Part shown: positions 1 to 12,385 of the stretch, piece by piece | Layout of the letters: each line of letters begins with the position of its first letter | How positions within the stretch are numbered: position 1 is the first letter of the stretch | DNA from: Paracoccaceae bacterium | GTDB lineage: Bacteria; Pseudomonadota; Alphaproteobacteria; Rhodobacterales; Rhodobacteraceae | Reading direction: 5' to 3' | DNA: 64,000 bases | Assembly: GCA_014654775.1 (NCBI GenBank) | Contig: JACVZW010000007.1 | Location: 446,580-510,579 of the forward strand | The notes under the pieces: generated by a model | What the model was told of the DNA's origin: nothing | Database searches by the model: none | What the model saw: only the letters and a program-made list of their open reading frames with translations | Program-made: the position numbers and the translations under genes

Positions 1-223
1 TGCCCGCCGTGATCTCGGCAAAGCCGCCGGTCACGACATAGGCCTTGGCCCCGCCCGCACCGACCGCCTTCAGGATGCCGGGGCGCAGCGTGGTGATGGT
101 GGGGGCATGCCCCTCCATCGCCGTCAGGTCACCCTCGGCCCCCGGGATCTGCACCTCGGTCGCGGCAACGGAGGCAAGCCTCCGCTCCGGCGAGACGAGG
201 TCGAATTGCACCGTGCCTGCCAT
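1..223 (-). CDS. atpC: F1 ATP synthase epsilon subunit, partial
   Basis: N-terminal 74 codons of the epsilon subunit, which sits on the central stalk of F1 and couples or inhibits rotation. The translation begins [18 protein letters not shown] and continues through [20 protein letters not shown], the beta-sandwich of the family. The ATG is at 221-223, 15 bases after the atpD stop codon, with AAGGGAA just upstream as ribosome site. It is the last visible gene of atpHAGDC. The C-terminal part lies outside the window, so the helical domain cannot be judged. Confidence 0.93.
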   Translation of the reverse strand, partial: MAGTVQFDLVSPERRLASVAATEVQIPGAEGDLTAMEGHAPTITTLRPGILKAVGAGGAKAYVVTGGFAEITAG

Positions 224-238
224 CGGCCTGTTCCCTTC

Positions 239-2544
<2,306 letters not shown>

Positions 2545-2568
2545 CTGCCTACTCCCTCAAGGGCCAAA

Positions 2569-4107
2569 TCAGGCGAAGTCTTTGGCGAATGCATCAAGCT
2601 CCGCGCGGATCGCCTTTTCCAGATCGCCCGCCACCTTGCGGTCGTTCTTGGTGATGTCTTCCAGCAGCGCAGCGCCCTTGCCGCGCAGATGCTTCAGAAG
2701 ACCGGCTTCGAAACGGCCGACATCCTTCACCGCGATCTTGTCCAGATAGCCGTTGGTGCCTGCATAGATGACGCAGACGATCTCGGCATTGGTCAGCGGC
2801 GAATACTGCGGCTGCTTCATCAGCTCCGTCAGACGCGCGCCACGGTTCAGCAACTGCTGGGTCGCGGCATCAAGGTCGGACCCGAACTGCGCGAAGGCCG
2901 CCATTTCGCGGTACTGCGCCAATTCCAGCTTCACCTTGCCCGCCACCGACTTCATGGCCGAGGTTTGCGCCGAAGACCCCACGCGCGACACCGACAGACC
3001 GGTGTTCACGGCCGGGCGGATGCCCTGATAGAACAGTTCGGTTTCAAGGAAGATCTGCCCGTCGGTGATCGAGATCACGTTGGTCGGGATGAAGGCCGAC
3101 ACGTCGCCGCCCTGCGTTTCGATGATCGGCAGCGCCGTCAGCGAGCCCGAACCGAAATCCTCGTTCAGCTTCGACGACCGCTCCAGCAGGCGCGAGTGGA
3201 GATAGAACACGTCACCCGGATAGGCTTCACGCCCCGGCGGACGACGCAGCAGCAGCGACATCTGGCGATAGGCCACGGCCTGCTTGGACAGGTCATCATA
3301 GATGATCAGCGCATGGCGGCCATTGTCGCGGAAGTATTCCGCCATAGAGGTTGCGGCATAGGGCGCAAGGAACTGCATCGGCGCGGGGTCCGACGCGGTG
3401 GCGGCCACGACGATGGTGTAGGCGATGGCGCCGGTCTCTTCCAGCTTCTTCACCAGCTGCGCCACGGTCGAACGCTTCTGCCCGATCGCGACATAGATGC
3501 AGTACAGCTTCTTCGATTCATCCGAACCGGCGGCCTCGTTATAGACCTTCTGGTTCAGGATCGTGTCCAGCGCGACGGCGGTCTTGCCGGTCTGGCGGTC
3601 GCCGATGATCAGTTCGCGCTGGCCACGGCCAACGGGGATCATCGCGTCCACGGCCTTCAGGCCGGTCGCCATAGGCTCATGCACCGACTTGCGCGGGATG
3701 ATGCCCGGGGCCTTCACGTCGGCCACGCGACGCTCGGTCGCCGCGATCGGGCCCTTGCCGTCGATCGGGTTGCCCAGCGCGTCCACAACGCGGCCCAGCA
3801 GCGCGTCACCGGCGGGCACGTCCACGATGGACTTGGTCCGCTTGACGACGTCGCCTTCTTTGATGTCCTGGTCCGACCCGAAGATCACGACGCCGACGTT
3901 GTCGACTTCAAGGTTCAGCGCCATCCCGCGGATGCCGCCGGGGAATTCGACCATCTCGCCGGCCTGGACATTGTCCAGACCATGCACGCGGGCAATCCCG
4001 TCGCCGACACTCAGCACGCGCCCCACTTCGGCCACTTCGGCATCCTTGCCAAAGTTCTTGATCTGCTCCTTGAGGATCGCAGAGATCTCAGCAGCCTGGA
4101 TTCCCAT
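2569..4107 (-). CDS. atpA: F1 ATP synthase alpha subunit
   Basis: Non-catalytic nucleotide-binding subunit, 512 residues from the chosen ATG at 4105-4107. A TTG three codons upstream would also be open, but the family begins [20 protein letters not shown] and an AGAGGT element lies at suitable distance from this ATG. The P-loop GDRQTGKT is at residues 169-176, and the alpha/beta signature [14 protein letters not shown] is present. The start is one base after the atpH stop, so translation is probably coupled. Confidence 0.98.
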   Translation of the reverse strand: MGIQAAEISAILKEQIKNFGKDAEVAEVGRVLSVGDGIARVHGLDNVQAGEMVEFPGGIRGMALNLEVDNVGVVIFGSDQDIKEGDVVKRTKSIVDVPAGDALLGRVVDALGNPIDGKGPIAATERRVADVKAPGIIPRKSVHEPMATGLKAVDAMIPVGRGQRELIIGDRQTGKTAVALDTILNQKVYNEAAGSDESKKLYCIYVAIGQKRSTVAQLVKKLEETGAIAYTIVVAATASDPAPMQFLAPYAATSMAEYFRDNGRHALIIYDDLSKQAVAYRQMSLLLRRPPGREAYPGDVFYLHSRLLERSSKLNEDFGSGSLTALPIIETQGGDVSAFIPTNVISITDGQIFLETELFYQGIRPAVNTGLSVSRVGSSAQTSAMKSVAGKVKLELAQYREMAAFAQFGSDLDAATQQLLNRGARLTELMKQPQYSPLTNAEIVCVIYAGTNGYLDKIAVKDVGRFEAGLLKHLRGKGAALLEDITKNDRKVAGDLEKAIRAELDAFAKDFA

Positions 4108-4108
4108 C

Positions 4109-4669
4109 TCACCCAACCTCTTTCATTGCATTCTGGAGAGCCGCGAGCTTCGACCGAACCGACGTGTCGATCATGGTCGAGCCCAGCTTGACGACAAGAC
4201 CACCGATGAGGCTTTCATCGACGGCAACTTTCAGTTTCACGTCCTTGCCGACACGCGCCTTCAGCGTCGCGGCCAGTTTCTTGGTCTGATCGGCCGACAG
4301 GGCGGCAGCCGAGGTCACCTCGGCCGTCACTTCACCCTTCTCGGCGGCGATCCGCGCCTGCACATCGGCCACCAGTTGCGGCAGCACGAAGAGGCGGCGC
4401 TTGCTGCCCATCAGGGCCAGCGTGTTTGCCGTCAGTTCCGACAGCTTCATCTTCTTGGCGATGGCCGCCATGGCCGCCGCCTGATCCTCGCGGCTGATCA
4501 CCGGAGAGGCGATCATCGCGCGCAGATCGGCGCTGGCCTCCAGCGCGGCCCCCAGCGCTTCGGCATCCGCCTCAAGCGATTTCAGGGCCTTGTCGTCCTT
4601 CGCCAACTCGAACAGGGCAGTGGCATATCTGGCGGCGATGCCGGAGGAGATCGAAGCAGGTTCGGACAC
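4109..4669 (-). CDS. atpH: F1 ATP synthase delta subunit
   Basis: Peripheral-stalk subunit (delta, OSCP family) that ties F1 to the b subunits, 186 residues. The frame is open for 63 more codons upstream, but the family start matches [23 protein letters not shown], and the GTG at 4667-4669 has GGAAGGG seven bases upstream, so that GTG is taken as start. The C-terminal segment [22 protein letters not shown] is the conserved delta signature. First gene of atpHAGDC; the Fo genes are not nearby, as is usual in Rhodobacterales. Confidence 0.96.
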   Translation of the reverse strand: MSEPASISSGIAARYATALFELAKDDKALKSLEADAEALGAALEASADLRAMIASPVISREDQAAAMAAIAKKMKLSELTANTLALMGSKRRLFVLPQLVADVQARIAAEKGEVTAEVTSAAALSADQTKKLAATLKARVGKDVKLKVAVDESLIGGLVVKLGSTMIDTSVRSKLAALQNAMKEVG

Positions 4670-4769
4670 GTCAACCCTTCCGCTGTCTGGACCCGCACCC
4701 ATGCGAAAAGCAGGGGCACAAGGGGTCTGTGGGCGCGGGCCATGACCCGCGTCTCGTGATGTCGCGGCG

Positions 4770-4798
4770 TCATTAGCAGAGGTCCACCAACCCTGCAA
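4770..4798 (-). promoter_or_regulatory. candidate sigma-70 promoter of the atp operon
   Basis: On the minus strand TTGCAG (4793-4798) and TAATGA (4770-4775) are 17 bases apart. The predicted start, near 4763, lies about 95 bases before the atpH GTG. The rest of the 346-base gap between atpH and the repeat-protein gene shows only the candidate promoter at 4952-4979; no RNA gene or repeat was seen. Prediction from hexamers alone. Confidence 0.45.
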
Positions 4799-4951
4799 CC
4801 GGGAAGGTCGCCGGAACGTGACTGTTCTGGTCAGCTTTTCCGGGGCCTTAGCGCCCACCCTCCGCCCCTGCGACTCTTTGCGCCGCGACCGACGCCGAAT
4901 AACCCTCGCCGCAGCGCAGAATCACCCGCCCGACGTGCCGAAAAAACCCTT

Positions 4952-4979
4952 TTGGACTCGACGCAACCTTTGGTAGCAT
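4952..4979 (+). promoter_or_regulatory. candidate promoter of the calcium-binding repeat gene
   Basis: TTGGAC (4952-4957) and TAGCAT (4974-4979) are separated by 16 bases on the plus strand, with the gene's ATG 36 bases further on. The ribosome site before that ATG is poor (no GGAGG within 15 bases). Weak evidence, hexamer match only. Confidence 0.3.
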
Positions 4980-5015
4980 TTTCTTCATGCCTTGTGTTTT
5001 TCGTGCGAGTGACTC

Positions 5016-7076
5016 ATGGGTTTCTTCCTCCTGGCCGGACTCTTCGCCGCCGCTGCTGGCATCGGCTTCATGTCAGACGACGATGCTGACGCCCCCGACA
5101 GCAACCCCGCCAACCCGAACCGCAACAGCGGAGGCGGCACAGGGGATGATGACGACGACAACAACACCCCCTCCGCCCCGCGCGGCACGGATGGTGGCGA
5201 CGACATGATCCTGACCGGCGACGACATCGCCCACGGCCTTTCCGGGAACGACACCCTCACCGCCAGCGATACCGCCACCGCCTATGGCGATACCGGGCAG
5301 GACACACTCACCATGTCTGACCGCAGCACCGGCTATGGCGGCTTTGGCAAAGACCTGTTGGAAGGCGCGGATAACAGCGTCCTCTTCGGGGGCGAAAACA
5401 ACGATGAGTTCGTCCAGACCGACCAAAGCTTCGCCTATGGCGGTGCAGGCTCAGATTTCTTCTCTACAAGCGGCTCCAGCACCGCTTACGGCGGCGATGA
5501 CAACGACGGCTTCTTCGCGGAAGGCTCTAGCGTTGTTTATGGCGACTCCGGGGACGACGGGCTGCGTACCTCCGATACCAGCACCGCCTATGGTGGCAAA
5601 GGGGATGACCGGTTGACGGCCGTGGATGACAGCACCGCCTCTGGGGGCACGGGCGCCGACACCTTGCAGGGCACCATCAACACGACCCTCTATGGCAACA
5701 AAGGAAATGACCAGCTTACCTTCCTTCCGGGCGCTGTACTGGGCCTGCCGAATGATCCATCGGAAACGGGTGCAGGCAAACTGTTTGGTGGCGACGGGAA
5801 CGACCGCTTGGACATGCGTTTGGCCCTGTCCGGCCAAGGCGAACCTATCGAATTGTTTGGCGGAGAAGCAGACGACATTGTCATCGTCCGCAAGGGTGCG
5901 CATGGCTTCGGTGACGCCGGGAATGACACGCTGCTTGCCGATATCGGCGGAGAAATCACCGGCGGCGTAGGCAGCGACCTGTTCTATGTCCAGACCTTGG
6001 AAAACTCATTCGCACCCGATCCGTCCGATACCACAACAATCACTGACTTCAACAAGTCTGAAGACCGCATCCAAGTCGAACTGACGGGTACGCCCAGCGC
6101 GTTGGAACTTTCCGATGACGGCATCGACACGACCTTGTCTATTGCTTGGGAAGAGCCGTTCGTTAGCCCCCTCGAAACCGGCCTGAACAAATCGACGATC
6201 ATCCTCAAGGGTGTGACCGGACTGACCCTTGACGATTTCACCTTCAGCCGTGGCACCTTCACTGCGTTTATGGCCGATGCTCAGCCTCTGCCCAGCGAGG
6301 GCGTTTACGACAGCATCACCACCGGGACTGGCGCGGCTGACACCATCACGCTGGACGGGGATCAACCCCTCGCCATGATGGGGGCAGGCAATGACTCCGT
6401 CACCGGCGGCGATTTCGCGCGCGCTGGGCGCGTTGGCTTGGGCGGTGGTGATGACACCTACCTCGACAGCGAGGGTCGATCCGTCGTCTTTGGAGGCGCA
6501 GGAAATGACAGCTTCATCTCGGATGGCACCTTCGCCCCATCGGCACAGGACATCTTCTTCGAAGACGAGTTCTTTGGCGGCGATGGGGATGACAGCGCCC
6601 TGCTGCAAAGCGACCTGTCAGCCCCCGCTACGGAACTGCGCTCCGTTCGGGTCTTGATGGATATGGGCGCTGGCAACGATGTCGTCACCTCGGACCTTGA
6701 TTATGCCCAAGGCCTCGAGGTCACGGACGGAGTCGGCGACGACACAATCCGCGCATGGATGGGAAGCACGGTCATTTCCGGTGACGGAAACGACAGCATC
6801 ACCTTCGGAATTGCTGAAGACCACGTCGTCGCAGGCCGCGATCCTGCCGTTGTCCGGGATCTGTCCGACAGCGACCAACTTATCCTCGACATCGACAAGG
6901 ACCTGACAGGTGCCCTGACCGCGCGCTTCGTGCCGGTCGATCCCGACGATGACATCAACGATGATCCCTTCACCGAAATCCTTGTCGGTGACGTGACGGT
7001 GGCCATCATCTGGAACCAGAATGTCCCGCTGACCGACCCCCGCCTGACCATCAACCGCGGCGTTGCCTTCGCCTGA
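5016..7076 (+). CDS. large calcium-binding (RTX-like) repeat protein
   Basis: 686 residues, very acidic. A hydrophobic segment (about residues 3-19, FFLLAGLFAAAAGIGFM) could act as signal or anchor. A DDDDD-rich linker follows, then ten tandem 17-residue units (73-242) built on YGG-x-G-x-D-x-L. Two looser regions with GGxGxD motifs come next (about 250-320 and 430-620). The repeats resemble hemolysin-type calcium-binding repeats, but each unit has one GGxGxD turn rather than a pair of nonapeptides. No catalytic domain and no classical RTX secretion tail were recognised, and no type I transporter is in the window. Probably an exported or surface protein whose partner is unknown. The ATG was chosen because the hydrophobic segment starts directly after it. 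Confidence 0.8.
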   Translation: MGFFLLAGLFAAAAGIGFMSDDDADAPDSNPANPNRNSGGGTGDDDDDNNTPSAPRGTDGGDDMILTGDDIAHGLSGNDTLTASDTATAYGDTGQDTLTMSDRSTGYGGFGKDLLEGADNSVLFGGENNDEFVQTDQSFAYGGAGSDFFSTSGSSTAYGGDDNDGFFAEGSSVVYGDSGDDGLRTSDTSTAYGGKGDDRLTAVDDSTASGGTGADTLQGTINTTLYGNKGNDQLTFLPGAVLGLPNDPSETGAGKLFGGDGNDRLDMRLALSGQGEPIELFGGEADDIVIVRKGAHGFGDAGNDTLLADIGGEITGGVGSDLFYVQTLENSFAPDPSDTTTITDFNKSEDRIQVELTGTPSALELSDDGIDTTLSIAWEEPFVSPLETGLNKSTIILKGVTGLTLDDFTFSRGTFTAFMADAQPLPSEGVYDSITTGTGAADTITLDGDQPLAMMGAGNDSVTGGDFARAGRVGLGGGDDTYLDSEGRSVVFGGAGNDSFISDGTFAPSAQDIFFEDEFFGGDGDDSALLQSDLSAPATELRSVRVLMDMGAGNDVVTSDLDYAQGLEVTDGVGDDTIRAWMGSTVISGDGNDSITFGIAEDHVVAGRDPAVVRDLSDSDQLILDIDKDLTGALTARFVPVDPDDDINDDPFTEILVGDVTVAIIWNQNVPLTDPRLTINRGVAFA
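5232..5741 (+). repeat. ten tandem 51-bp coding repeats (17 residues each)
   Basis: Residues 73-242 of the repeat protein divide into ten consecutive units of exactly 17 residues with no insertions or deletions. Each unit begins YG, FG, HG or SG, carries GxxxxD next, and usually ends in S/T-rich text such as DTSTA, DDSTA or GSSTA. At DNA level the copies have diverged, so this is an old, length-constrained array rather than a recent expansion. Confidence 0.85.
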
Positions 7077-7086
7077 TGGCGGCGCC

Positions 7087-7110
7087 AAAAGGGGGGGGCC
7101 TCACCCCCCC
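7087..7110 (-). terminator. intrinsic terminator of the methyltransferase gene
   Basis: Seven G (7092-7098) and seven C (7104-7110) form a stem around a five-base loop. Read on the minus strand the hairpin is followed by TTTT (7087-7090). The stop codon of the methyltransferase gene (7101-7103) lies inside the loop, so the stem overlaps the last glycine codons. It may also end transcripts of the convergent repeat-protein gene. Confidence 0.7.
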
Positions 7111-7865
7111 TCGCGGTTCATCGCCGGTTCCGGCACGCCCTTGCCCACGCCTTCCAGCACTTTCAACGGCCTGCGCGCCAAGGCCCCCAGCCCCCCGCGC
7201 GTGGGGGCATAGACCTGCTTCGATGCCTCCACCATCAAGACGCCCCCCGCCAGCCAGGGGCCAAAGCGGCGACCGAACCCTTCCCAGAAATCCGCCGTCC
7301 GCAGCCAGAACCGCGCCGAAGACGGCGGCGCGAACAGTGCGGCGCAGGTGCGTTCCGGCGTGAAGCCGTGGCGCTTCAACTGCGTCTCAAGCTGCGTCAT
7401 CGAATAGGGGCGGCCAAAGCCGAAGGGCGTCCCGTCCCGCCGCGACCACAGCCCGGATCGGTTCGGCACCACGACCAGCGCCTTCCCCCCCGGCCCCAGC
7501 ACGCGATGCGCCTCTTCCAGCACCGCTGTCGGGTGTTCCGATGTTTCCAGCCCGTGCAGCATCACCAGCCGGTCCACCAGCCCCGTCGGCACCGGCCAAT
7601 GCGTCTCTTCGCACAGGACGCTCACATTCTCCATCCCGGCAGGCCAAGGCATCACACCCTGCGGCCCAGGCATCAGCCCGATCACCCGGCGGCTGTCGCC
7701 CAGATAGGGGCGCAGCAGTGGCACCGCAAAGCCGAAACCGACAACCGTCTGCCCGCTCTGCACCGGCCACAGGTCCACCACCCGGTCCCGGATCGCCCGC
7801 TGCGCCACGCGGCCCAGCTGGGTGCGATAGTAGAAGTTCCGCAGGTCCTGCACATCAAGATGCAT
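7101..7865 (-). CDS. class I SAM-dependent methyltransferase (type 11)
   Basis: 254 residues from the ATG at 7863-7865, which has AGAGG six bases upstream. The SAM-binding fold is seen as [15 protein letters not shown] near residue 38, then [28 protein letters not shown], the post-motif II/III region of methyltransferase 11 proteins. The first glycine-rich loop is degenerate (GFGFAVP instead of GxGxG). The substrate cannot be told. Gene and glyoxalase II are divergent, with 107 bases between start codons. Confidence 0.85.
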   Translation of the reverse strand: MHLDVQDLRNFYYRTQLGRVAQRAIRDRVVDLWPVQSGQTVVGFGFAVPLLRPYLGDSRRVIGLMPGPQGVMPWPAGMENVSVLCEETHWPVPTGLVDRLVMLHGLETSEHPTAVLEEAHRVLGPGGKALVVVPNRSGLWSRRDGTPFGFGRPYSMTQLETQLKRHGFTPERTCAALFAPPSSARFWLRTADFWEGFGRRFGPWLAGGVLMVEASKQVYAPTRGGLGALARRPLKVLEGVGKGVPEPAMNREGG

Positions 7866-7972
7866 TGCCTCTGGCTCTCTCCCCAGTCCACTCTGCGCAT
7901 GACGCCCCATCTGGCGCGGAACATGCAAGACCCCCGTTGCGGGCCAGTCTACAGAGGATCGGATCAAAGACC

Positions 7973-8740
7973 ATGCCGCTTGAACTCGTCACTGTCCCCT
8001 GCCTTGCGGACAACTACGCCTATCTGGTCCACGATCCGGACAGCGGCGCGACCGCCGTGGTCGATGTCCCCGAGGCCGCGCCGATCCTTGCGGCACTGGC
8101 CGATCGCGGCTGGCGGCTGACCGACATCTGGCTGACGCATCACCACAGCGACCATATCGACGGTGTGCCCGCCTTGCGCGCGGAAACCGGCGCGCGGGTC
8201 ACGGGGGCCGCCGCCGATGCCCACCGCCTGCCCCCCCTCGACACGGCCCTGCCCGACGAAGGCGCCTTCGCCTTCGCGGGCCGCACCGTGGAAACCTTCC
8301 CCGTCCCCGGCCACACCATCGGCCATATCGCCCTGCACATCCCCGCGGCGAAGCTCGCCTTCACCGGCGACAGCCTGATGGCCGCAGGCTGCGGCCGCCT
8401 CTTCGAAGGCACGCCCGCTCAGATGTGGGCCTCCCTCTCGCGCCTTGCCGCGCTGCCCGGCGACACGCTGATCTGCTCGGGTCACGAATACACCACCGGC
8501 AACCTGCGTTTCGCCCTGACCCTTGAACCCGCCAACCCCGCGCTTATCTCTCGTGTCGACCGGGTCGCCGCGCTACGCCGTGATGGCCGCCCCTCCGTCC
8601 CGGTCCCGCTCTCCGAGGAACGCGACACCAACCCCTTCCTGCGCGCCCACCTGCCCGGCCTGAAATCCGCCATCGGCCGCCCTGATGCCTCCGACGCCGA
8701 AACCTTCGCCGAAATCCGCGCGCGAAAGGACAGGTTCTGA
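7973..8740 (+). CDS. gloB: hydroxyacylglutathione hydrolase (glyoxalase II)
   Basis: 255 residues. It hydrolyses S-lactoylglutathione to D-lactate and glutathione, the second step of methylglyoxal removal, in the cytoplasm. The metal-binding motif THHHSDH is at residues 55-61, followed by PGHTIGH and [17 protein letters not shown], all diagnostic of the family. The ATG at 7973 is the family start ([19 protein letters not shown]); the frame is open further upstream, but that text is antisense to the methyltransferase. Confidence 0.96.
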   Translation: MPLELVTVPCLADNYAYLVHDPDSGATAVVDVPEAAPILAALADRGWRLTDIWLTHHHSDHIDGVPALRAETGARVTGAAADAHRLPPLDTALPDEGAFAFAGRTVETFPVPGHTIGHIALHIPAAKLAFTGDSLMAAGCGRLFEGTPAQMWASLSRLAALPGDTLICSGHEYTTGNLRFALTLEPANPALISRVDRVAALRRDGRPSVPVPLSEERDTNPFLRAHLPGLKSAIGRPDASDAETFAEIRARKDRF

Positions 8741-8906
8741 TCACCGCCTGCCGCATCATGATCACATTTTGCGCCCACTATGCAGGAAAGCACGAAATCG
8801 GCCAGAAAACCCTTGAAGTGGGTCGAAATTAGCCGAACTCTAACTGTATGAGGCCACGGTTCGGAGGACCCTCCTCCGCGCCCTGAGAGACAGGAGCACC
8901 ACGAAC

Positions 8907-11228
8907 GTGCCATCGTTTTCAACCACCCTTGAACAGGCCATCCACGGCGCCCTGGCCCTCGCCAATGCCCGCCGCCACGAACTGGCGACGCTGGAACATC
9001 TGCTGCTCGCGCTGATCGACGAACCCGATGCCGCGCGGGTGATGAAGGCCTGCTCCGTCAACCTTGACGAGCTGCGCAAGACCCTGCTCGACTTCATCGA
9101 CGACGATCTCTCCACCCTCGTCACAGATGTCGAAGGGTCCGAGGCCGTGCCCACCGCAGCCTTCCAGCGCGTCATCCAGCGCGCCGCGATCCATGTGCAG
9201 TCGTCCGGCCGGAACGAGGTGACGGGGGCCAACGTCCTTGTCGCCATCTTCGCCGAACGCGAAAGCAACGCCGCCTATTTCCTGCAGGAACAGGACATGA
9301 CGCGCTACGACGCCGTCAACTTCATCGCCCATGGCGTCGCCAAGGACCCGTCCTATGGCGAAAGCCGCCCCGTCTCGGGCGCCGAGGAAGAGCGTCAGGA
9401 AACCCCCAAGGCCGAGGCGGGCGAGGCGAAGGAATCCGCCCTCTCCAAATACTGCGTCGACCTCAACGTGAAGGCCATCAAGGGCGACGTCGACCCCCTC
9501 ATCGGCCGCGAGGCCGAGGTGGAGCGGGCGATCCAAGTCCTCTGCCGCCGCCGCAAGAACAACCCCCTCCTCGTGGGCGACCCCGGCGTGGGCAAGACGG
9601 CCATTGCCGAAGGCCTCGCCTGGAAGATCGTCAAGAAAGAGGTGCCCGAGGTTTTGGCCCATGCCACGATCTACAGCCTCGACATGGGCGCGCTGCTCGC
9701 AGGCACCCGTTATCGCGGTGACTTCGAAGAACGCCTCAAGGCCGTGGTCAAGGAGATGGAGGATCACCCCGACGGCATCCTCTTCATCGACGAGATTCAC
9801 ACCGTCATCGGCGCAGGTGCCACCTCCGGCGGCGCGATGGATGCCTCCAACCTCCTGAAGCCCGCGCTTCAGGGCGGCAAGCTGCGCACCATGGGCTCCA
9901 CCACTTACAAGGAATTCCGTCAGCACTTCGAAAAGGACCGCGCCCTGTCGCGGCGCTTCCAGAAGATCGACGTGAACGAACCCACGGTGCCGGATGCGAT
10001 CAAGATCCTCATGGGCCTCAAGCCGCATTTCGAGGAACATCACGACCTGCGCTACACCGCCGACGCCATCAAGGCGGCGGTGGAACTCGCGCACCGCTAC
10101 ATCAATGACCGCAAACTGCCCGACAGCGCCATCGACGTGATCGACGAGGCGGGCGCCGCCCAACACCTTCTCCCGGAAGGCAAGCGCCGCAAAACGCTCG
10201 GCACCAAAGAGATCGAGGCGGTGGTGGCGAAAATCGCCCGCATCCCCCCGAAAAACGTCTCCAAGGACGATGCAGAAACCCTGCGCGATCTGGAAAAGAC
10301 GCTCAAGCGCGTGGTGTTCGGTCAGGACAAGGCGGTAGAGGCTCTCTGCGCCTCCATCAAACTCGCCCGCGCGGGCCTGCGCGAACCCGAAAAGCCCATC
10401 GGCAACTACCTCTTTGCCGGACCCACGGGCGTCGGCAAGACCGAAGTGGCCAAGCAACTTGCCTCCAGCCTTGGCGTGGAACTCCTGCGCTTCGACATGT
10501 CGGAATACATGGAGAAACACGCCGTCTCCCGCCTGATCGGCGCGCCTCCCGGCTATGTCGGCTTCGATCAGGGCGGCATGCTCACCGATGGGGTGGACCA
10601 GCATCCCCATTGCGTGCTGCTGCTGGATGAAATGGAAAAGGCCCACCCGGATGTCTACAACATCCTTTTGCAGGTGATGGACCACGGCAAGCTGACCGAT
10701 CACAACGGGCGGCAGGTCGATTTCCGCAACGTCATCCTGATCATGACCTCGAACGCGGGTGCATCGGAACAGGCCAAGGCCGCCATCGGCTTCGGTCGCG
10801 ACCGCCGCACGGGCGAAGACACCGCCGCCATCGAACGGACCTTCACGCCGGAATTCCGCAACCGTCTGGATGCCGTCATCTCCTTCGCGCCCTTGGGCAA
10901 GGAAATCATCCTTCAGGTGGTCGAGAAATTCGTCCTCCAACTCGAGGCCCAGCTTCTGGATCGGGGCGTTCACATCGAACTCACCGCCGAGGCCGCGCAA
11001 TGGCTGGGTGACAAGGGCTATGACGACAAGATGGGCGCGCGTCCCCTTGGCCGCGTGATCCAGGAACACATCAAGAAGCCGCTGGCCGAGGAACTGCTTT
11101 TCGGCAAGCTGACCAAGGGCGGGCTGGTCCGCGTGGCGGTCAAGGACGATGCGATTGACCTGCAGGTGCAGGAACCGCAGAAGCCCCGTCTGACGGGCCA
11201 GAAACCCCCGCTGCTCACGGCGGAATGA
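8907..11228 (+). CDS. clpA: ATP-dependent Clp protease ATP-binding subunit ClpA
   Basis: 773 residues, GTG start with CAGGAG ten bases upstream. Unfoldase that feeds substrates to ClpP. Order: Clp_N repeats (1-145), first AAA+ domain with GDPGVGKT near residue 224, second AAA+ domain with GPTGVGKT near 505, and an IGF loop (AAIGFGRD, about 624-631) of the type that docks on ClpP. The long coiled middle domain of ClpB is absent. No clpS lies next to it. A CCCTTGAA sequence (8811-8817) about 90 bases upstream resembles a sigma-32 -35 element, but no convincing -10 follows. Confidence 0.95.
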   Translation: MPSFSTTLEQAIHGALALANARRHELATLEHLLLALIDEPDAARVMKACSVNLDELRKTLLDFIDDDLSTLVTDVEGSEAVPTAAFQRVIQRAAIHVQSSGRNEVTGANVLVAIFAERESNAAYFLQEQDMTRYDAVNFIAHGVAKDPSYGESRPVSGAEEERQETPKAEAGEAKESALSKYCVDLNVKAIKGDVDPLIGREAEVERAIQVLCRRRKNNPLLVGDPGVGKTAIAEGLAWKIVKKEVPEVLAHATIYSLDMGALLAGTRYRGDFEERLKAVVKEMEDHPDGILFIDEIHTVIGAGATSGGAMDASNLLKPALQGGKLRTMGSTTYKEFRQHFEKDRALSRRFQKIDVNEPTVPDAIKILMGLKPHFEEHHDLRYTADAIKAAVELAHRYINDRKLPDSAIDVIDEAGAAQHLLPEGKRRKTLGTKEIEAVVAKIARIPPKNVSKDDAETLRDLEKTLKRVVFGQDKAVEALCASIKLARAGLREPEKPIGNYLFAGPTGVGKTEVAKQLASSLGVELLRFDMSEYMEKHAVSRLIGAPPGYVGFDQGGMLTDGVDQHPHCVLLLDEMEKAHPDVYNILLQVMDHGKLTDHNGRQVDFRNVILIMTSNAGASEQAKAAIGFGRDRRTGEDTAAIERTFTPEFRNRLDAVISFAPLGKEIILQVVEKFVLQLEAQLLDRGVHIELTAEAAQWLGDKGYDDKMGARPLGRVIQEHIKKPLAEELLFGKLTKGGLVRVAVKDDAIDLQVQEPQKPRLTGQKPPLLTAE

Positions 11229-12187
11229 TCCGTCACGCGGCACTAATGACCTTGGCCCTCGCCCTTCCGGCGGGGGCCTTTGAATTGGGCCTTCCCATCG
11301 CCTGCACCTTGGGCAGCGATTGCCACATCCAGAACCATTTCGACCGCGACCCCGGCCCCGGCATGGCCGATCTGGCCTGCGGCCATCTCACCTATAACGG
11401 CCATGACGGCACCGATTTCGCTCTCTCCGACCTCACCGCGATGGAGGCGGGCGTTGCCGTCCTCGCCGCCGCCCCCGGCACCGTGACGGGCATGCGCGAC
11501 GGGATGGCCGATATCCTCGTCTCCGATCCTGCCGCCCCGCCGCTTGACGGGCGCGACTGCGGCAATGGCGTGGTGGTCGATCACGGCGGCGGCTGGCAGA
11601 CCCAGTATTGCCACCTCAAGCGCGGCTCGGTCACCGTACGCACCGGCGATGTGGTGGACACCGGCACACAGCTCGGCCTCGTCGGCCTCTCGGGTAATAC
11701 CGAATTCCCGCATGTCCATATCGCCGTCCGCAAGGATGGCGTGGCCCTCGATCCTTTCACACCCGAAGCCGCCGCCCCCGCCTGCGGCGCCCCGACCGAC
11801 GGCCAGCTCTGGGCCACCCCCATTGCCTATGATCCCTTCGGCTTCACCGGCGCGGGCTTCGCCACCGAAGTGCCGGAATGGCAGGCCGTCAAGGCAGGGC
11901 TGGACAGCCCCGAAACCCTGCCGCCCGACGCGCCCGCGCTTGTCTTCTGGGCCGCCTATTTCGGCCCGAAACAGGGCGACACCCTCACCCTGACCATCAC
12001 CGGCCCGGAGGGCGAGGTCTTCCGTCAGGATGTCGCCATCGACCGCACGCAGGCCATGGCCTTCCGCGCGGGCGGCAAGCGCACGCCGGCGGGCGGCTGG
12101 GCCCCCGGCGCCTACACGGGCGAGGCGGTGCTGACGCGCGACGGGCTGGAACTCGGGCGGCAATCGACAACCCTCACCCTGCGCTGA
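11225..12187 (+). CDS. secreted M23 family metallopeptidase
   Basis: 320 residues. The start ATGA overlaps the clpA stop. An N-terminal signal peptide ([20 protein letters not shown]) indicates export. The LytM/lysostaphin zinc signature is complete: HDGTD (H-x-x-x-D) near residue 60 and HVH near residue 162. This family usually cuts peptidoglycan cross-links. A C-terminal extension after residue 200 resembles an Ig-like domain. Four cysteine pairs are plausible. The overlap with clpA suggests co-transcription. Confidence 0.88.
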   Translation: MIRHAALMTLALALPAGAFELGLPIACTLGSDCHIQNHFDRDPGPGMADLACGHLTYNGHDGTDFALSDLTAMEAGVAVLAAAPGTVTGMRDGMADILVSDPAAPPLDGRDCGNGVVVDHGGGWQTQYCHLKRGSVTVRTGDVVDTGTQLGLVGLSGNTEFPHVHIAVRKDGVALDPFTPEAAAPACGAPTDGQLWATPIAYDPFGFTGAGFATEVPEWQAVKAGLDSPETLPPDAPALVFWAAYFGPKQGDTLTLTITGPEGEVFRQDVAIDRTQAMAFRAGGKRTPAGGWAPGAYTGEAVLTRDGLELGRQSTTLTLR

Positions 12188-12198
12188 CGCCCCCTTCT

Positions 12199-12235
12199 CC
12201 CTCTCCCCCGCGGGGGGACAGGGCCGGGGAGAGGG
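12199..12235. terminator. inverted repeat between convergent genes, probable terminator
   Basis: CCCTCTCCCC (12199-12208) pairs with GGGGAGAGGG (12226-12235), and a second short palindrome of C and G lies in the loop. It sits 12 bases after the M23 peptidase stop and could fold in either direction. There is no T-run, so the terminator role is an inference. Confidence 0.45.
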
Positions 12236-12304
12236 GCCACCTCCGCACCAGCGCACCATTAACCATAATCAGCAGCCGATCTCTGCTCAAATTTGTATGT
12301 ACAC

Positions 12305-12340
12305 TTTGCTGCACAAAAGGCGGCACAGAACAGGGCACAG
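12305..12340. repeat. GCNGCACA motif, copy 1
   Basis: The sequence starts TTTGCTGCACA and continues with GCGGCACA and GGGCACA at 12-13 base intervals. About 28 of 36 positions match a second copy at 29619-29654. Both copies lie in gaps between convergently transcribed genes. Function unknown. Confidence 0.55.
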
Positions 12341-12385
12341 AGGTTTTCACCCATCCCCCTGAAATTCCTGTAAAAATGGGCGGTC

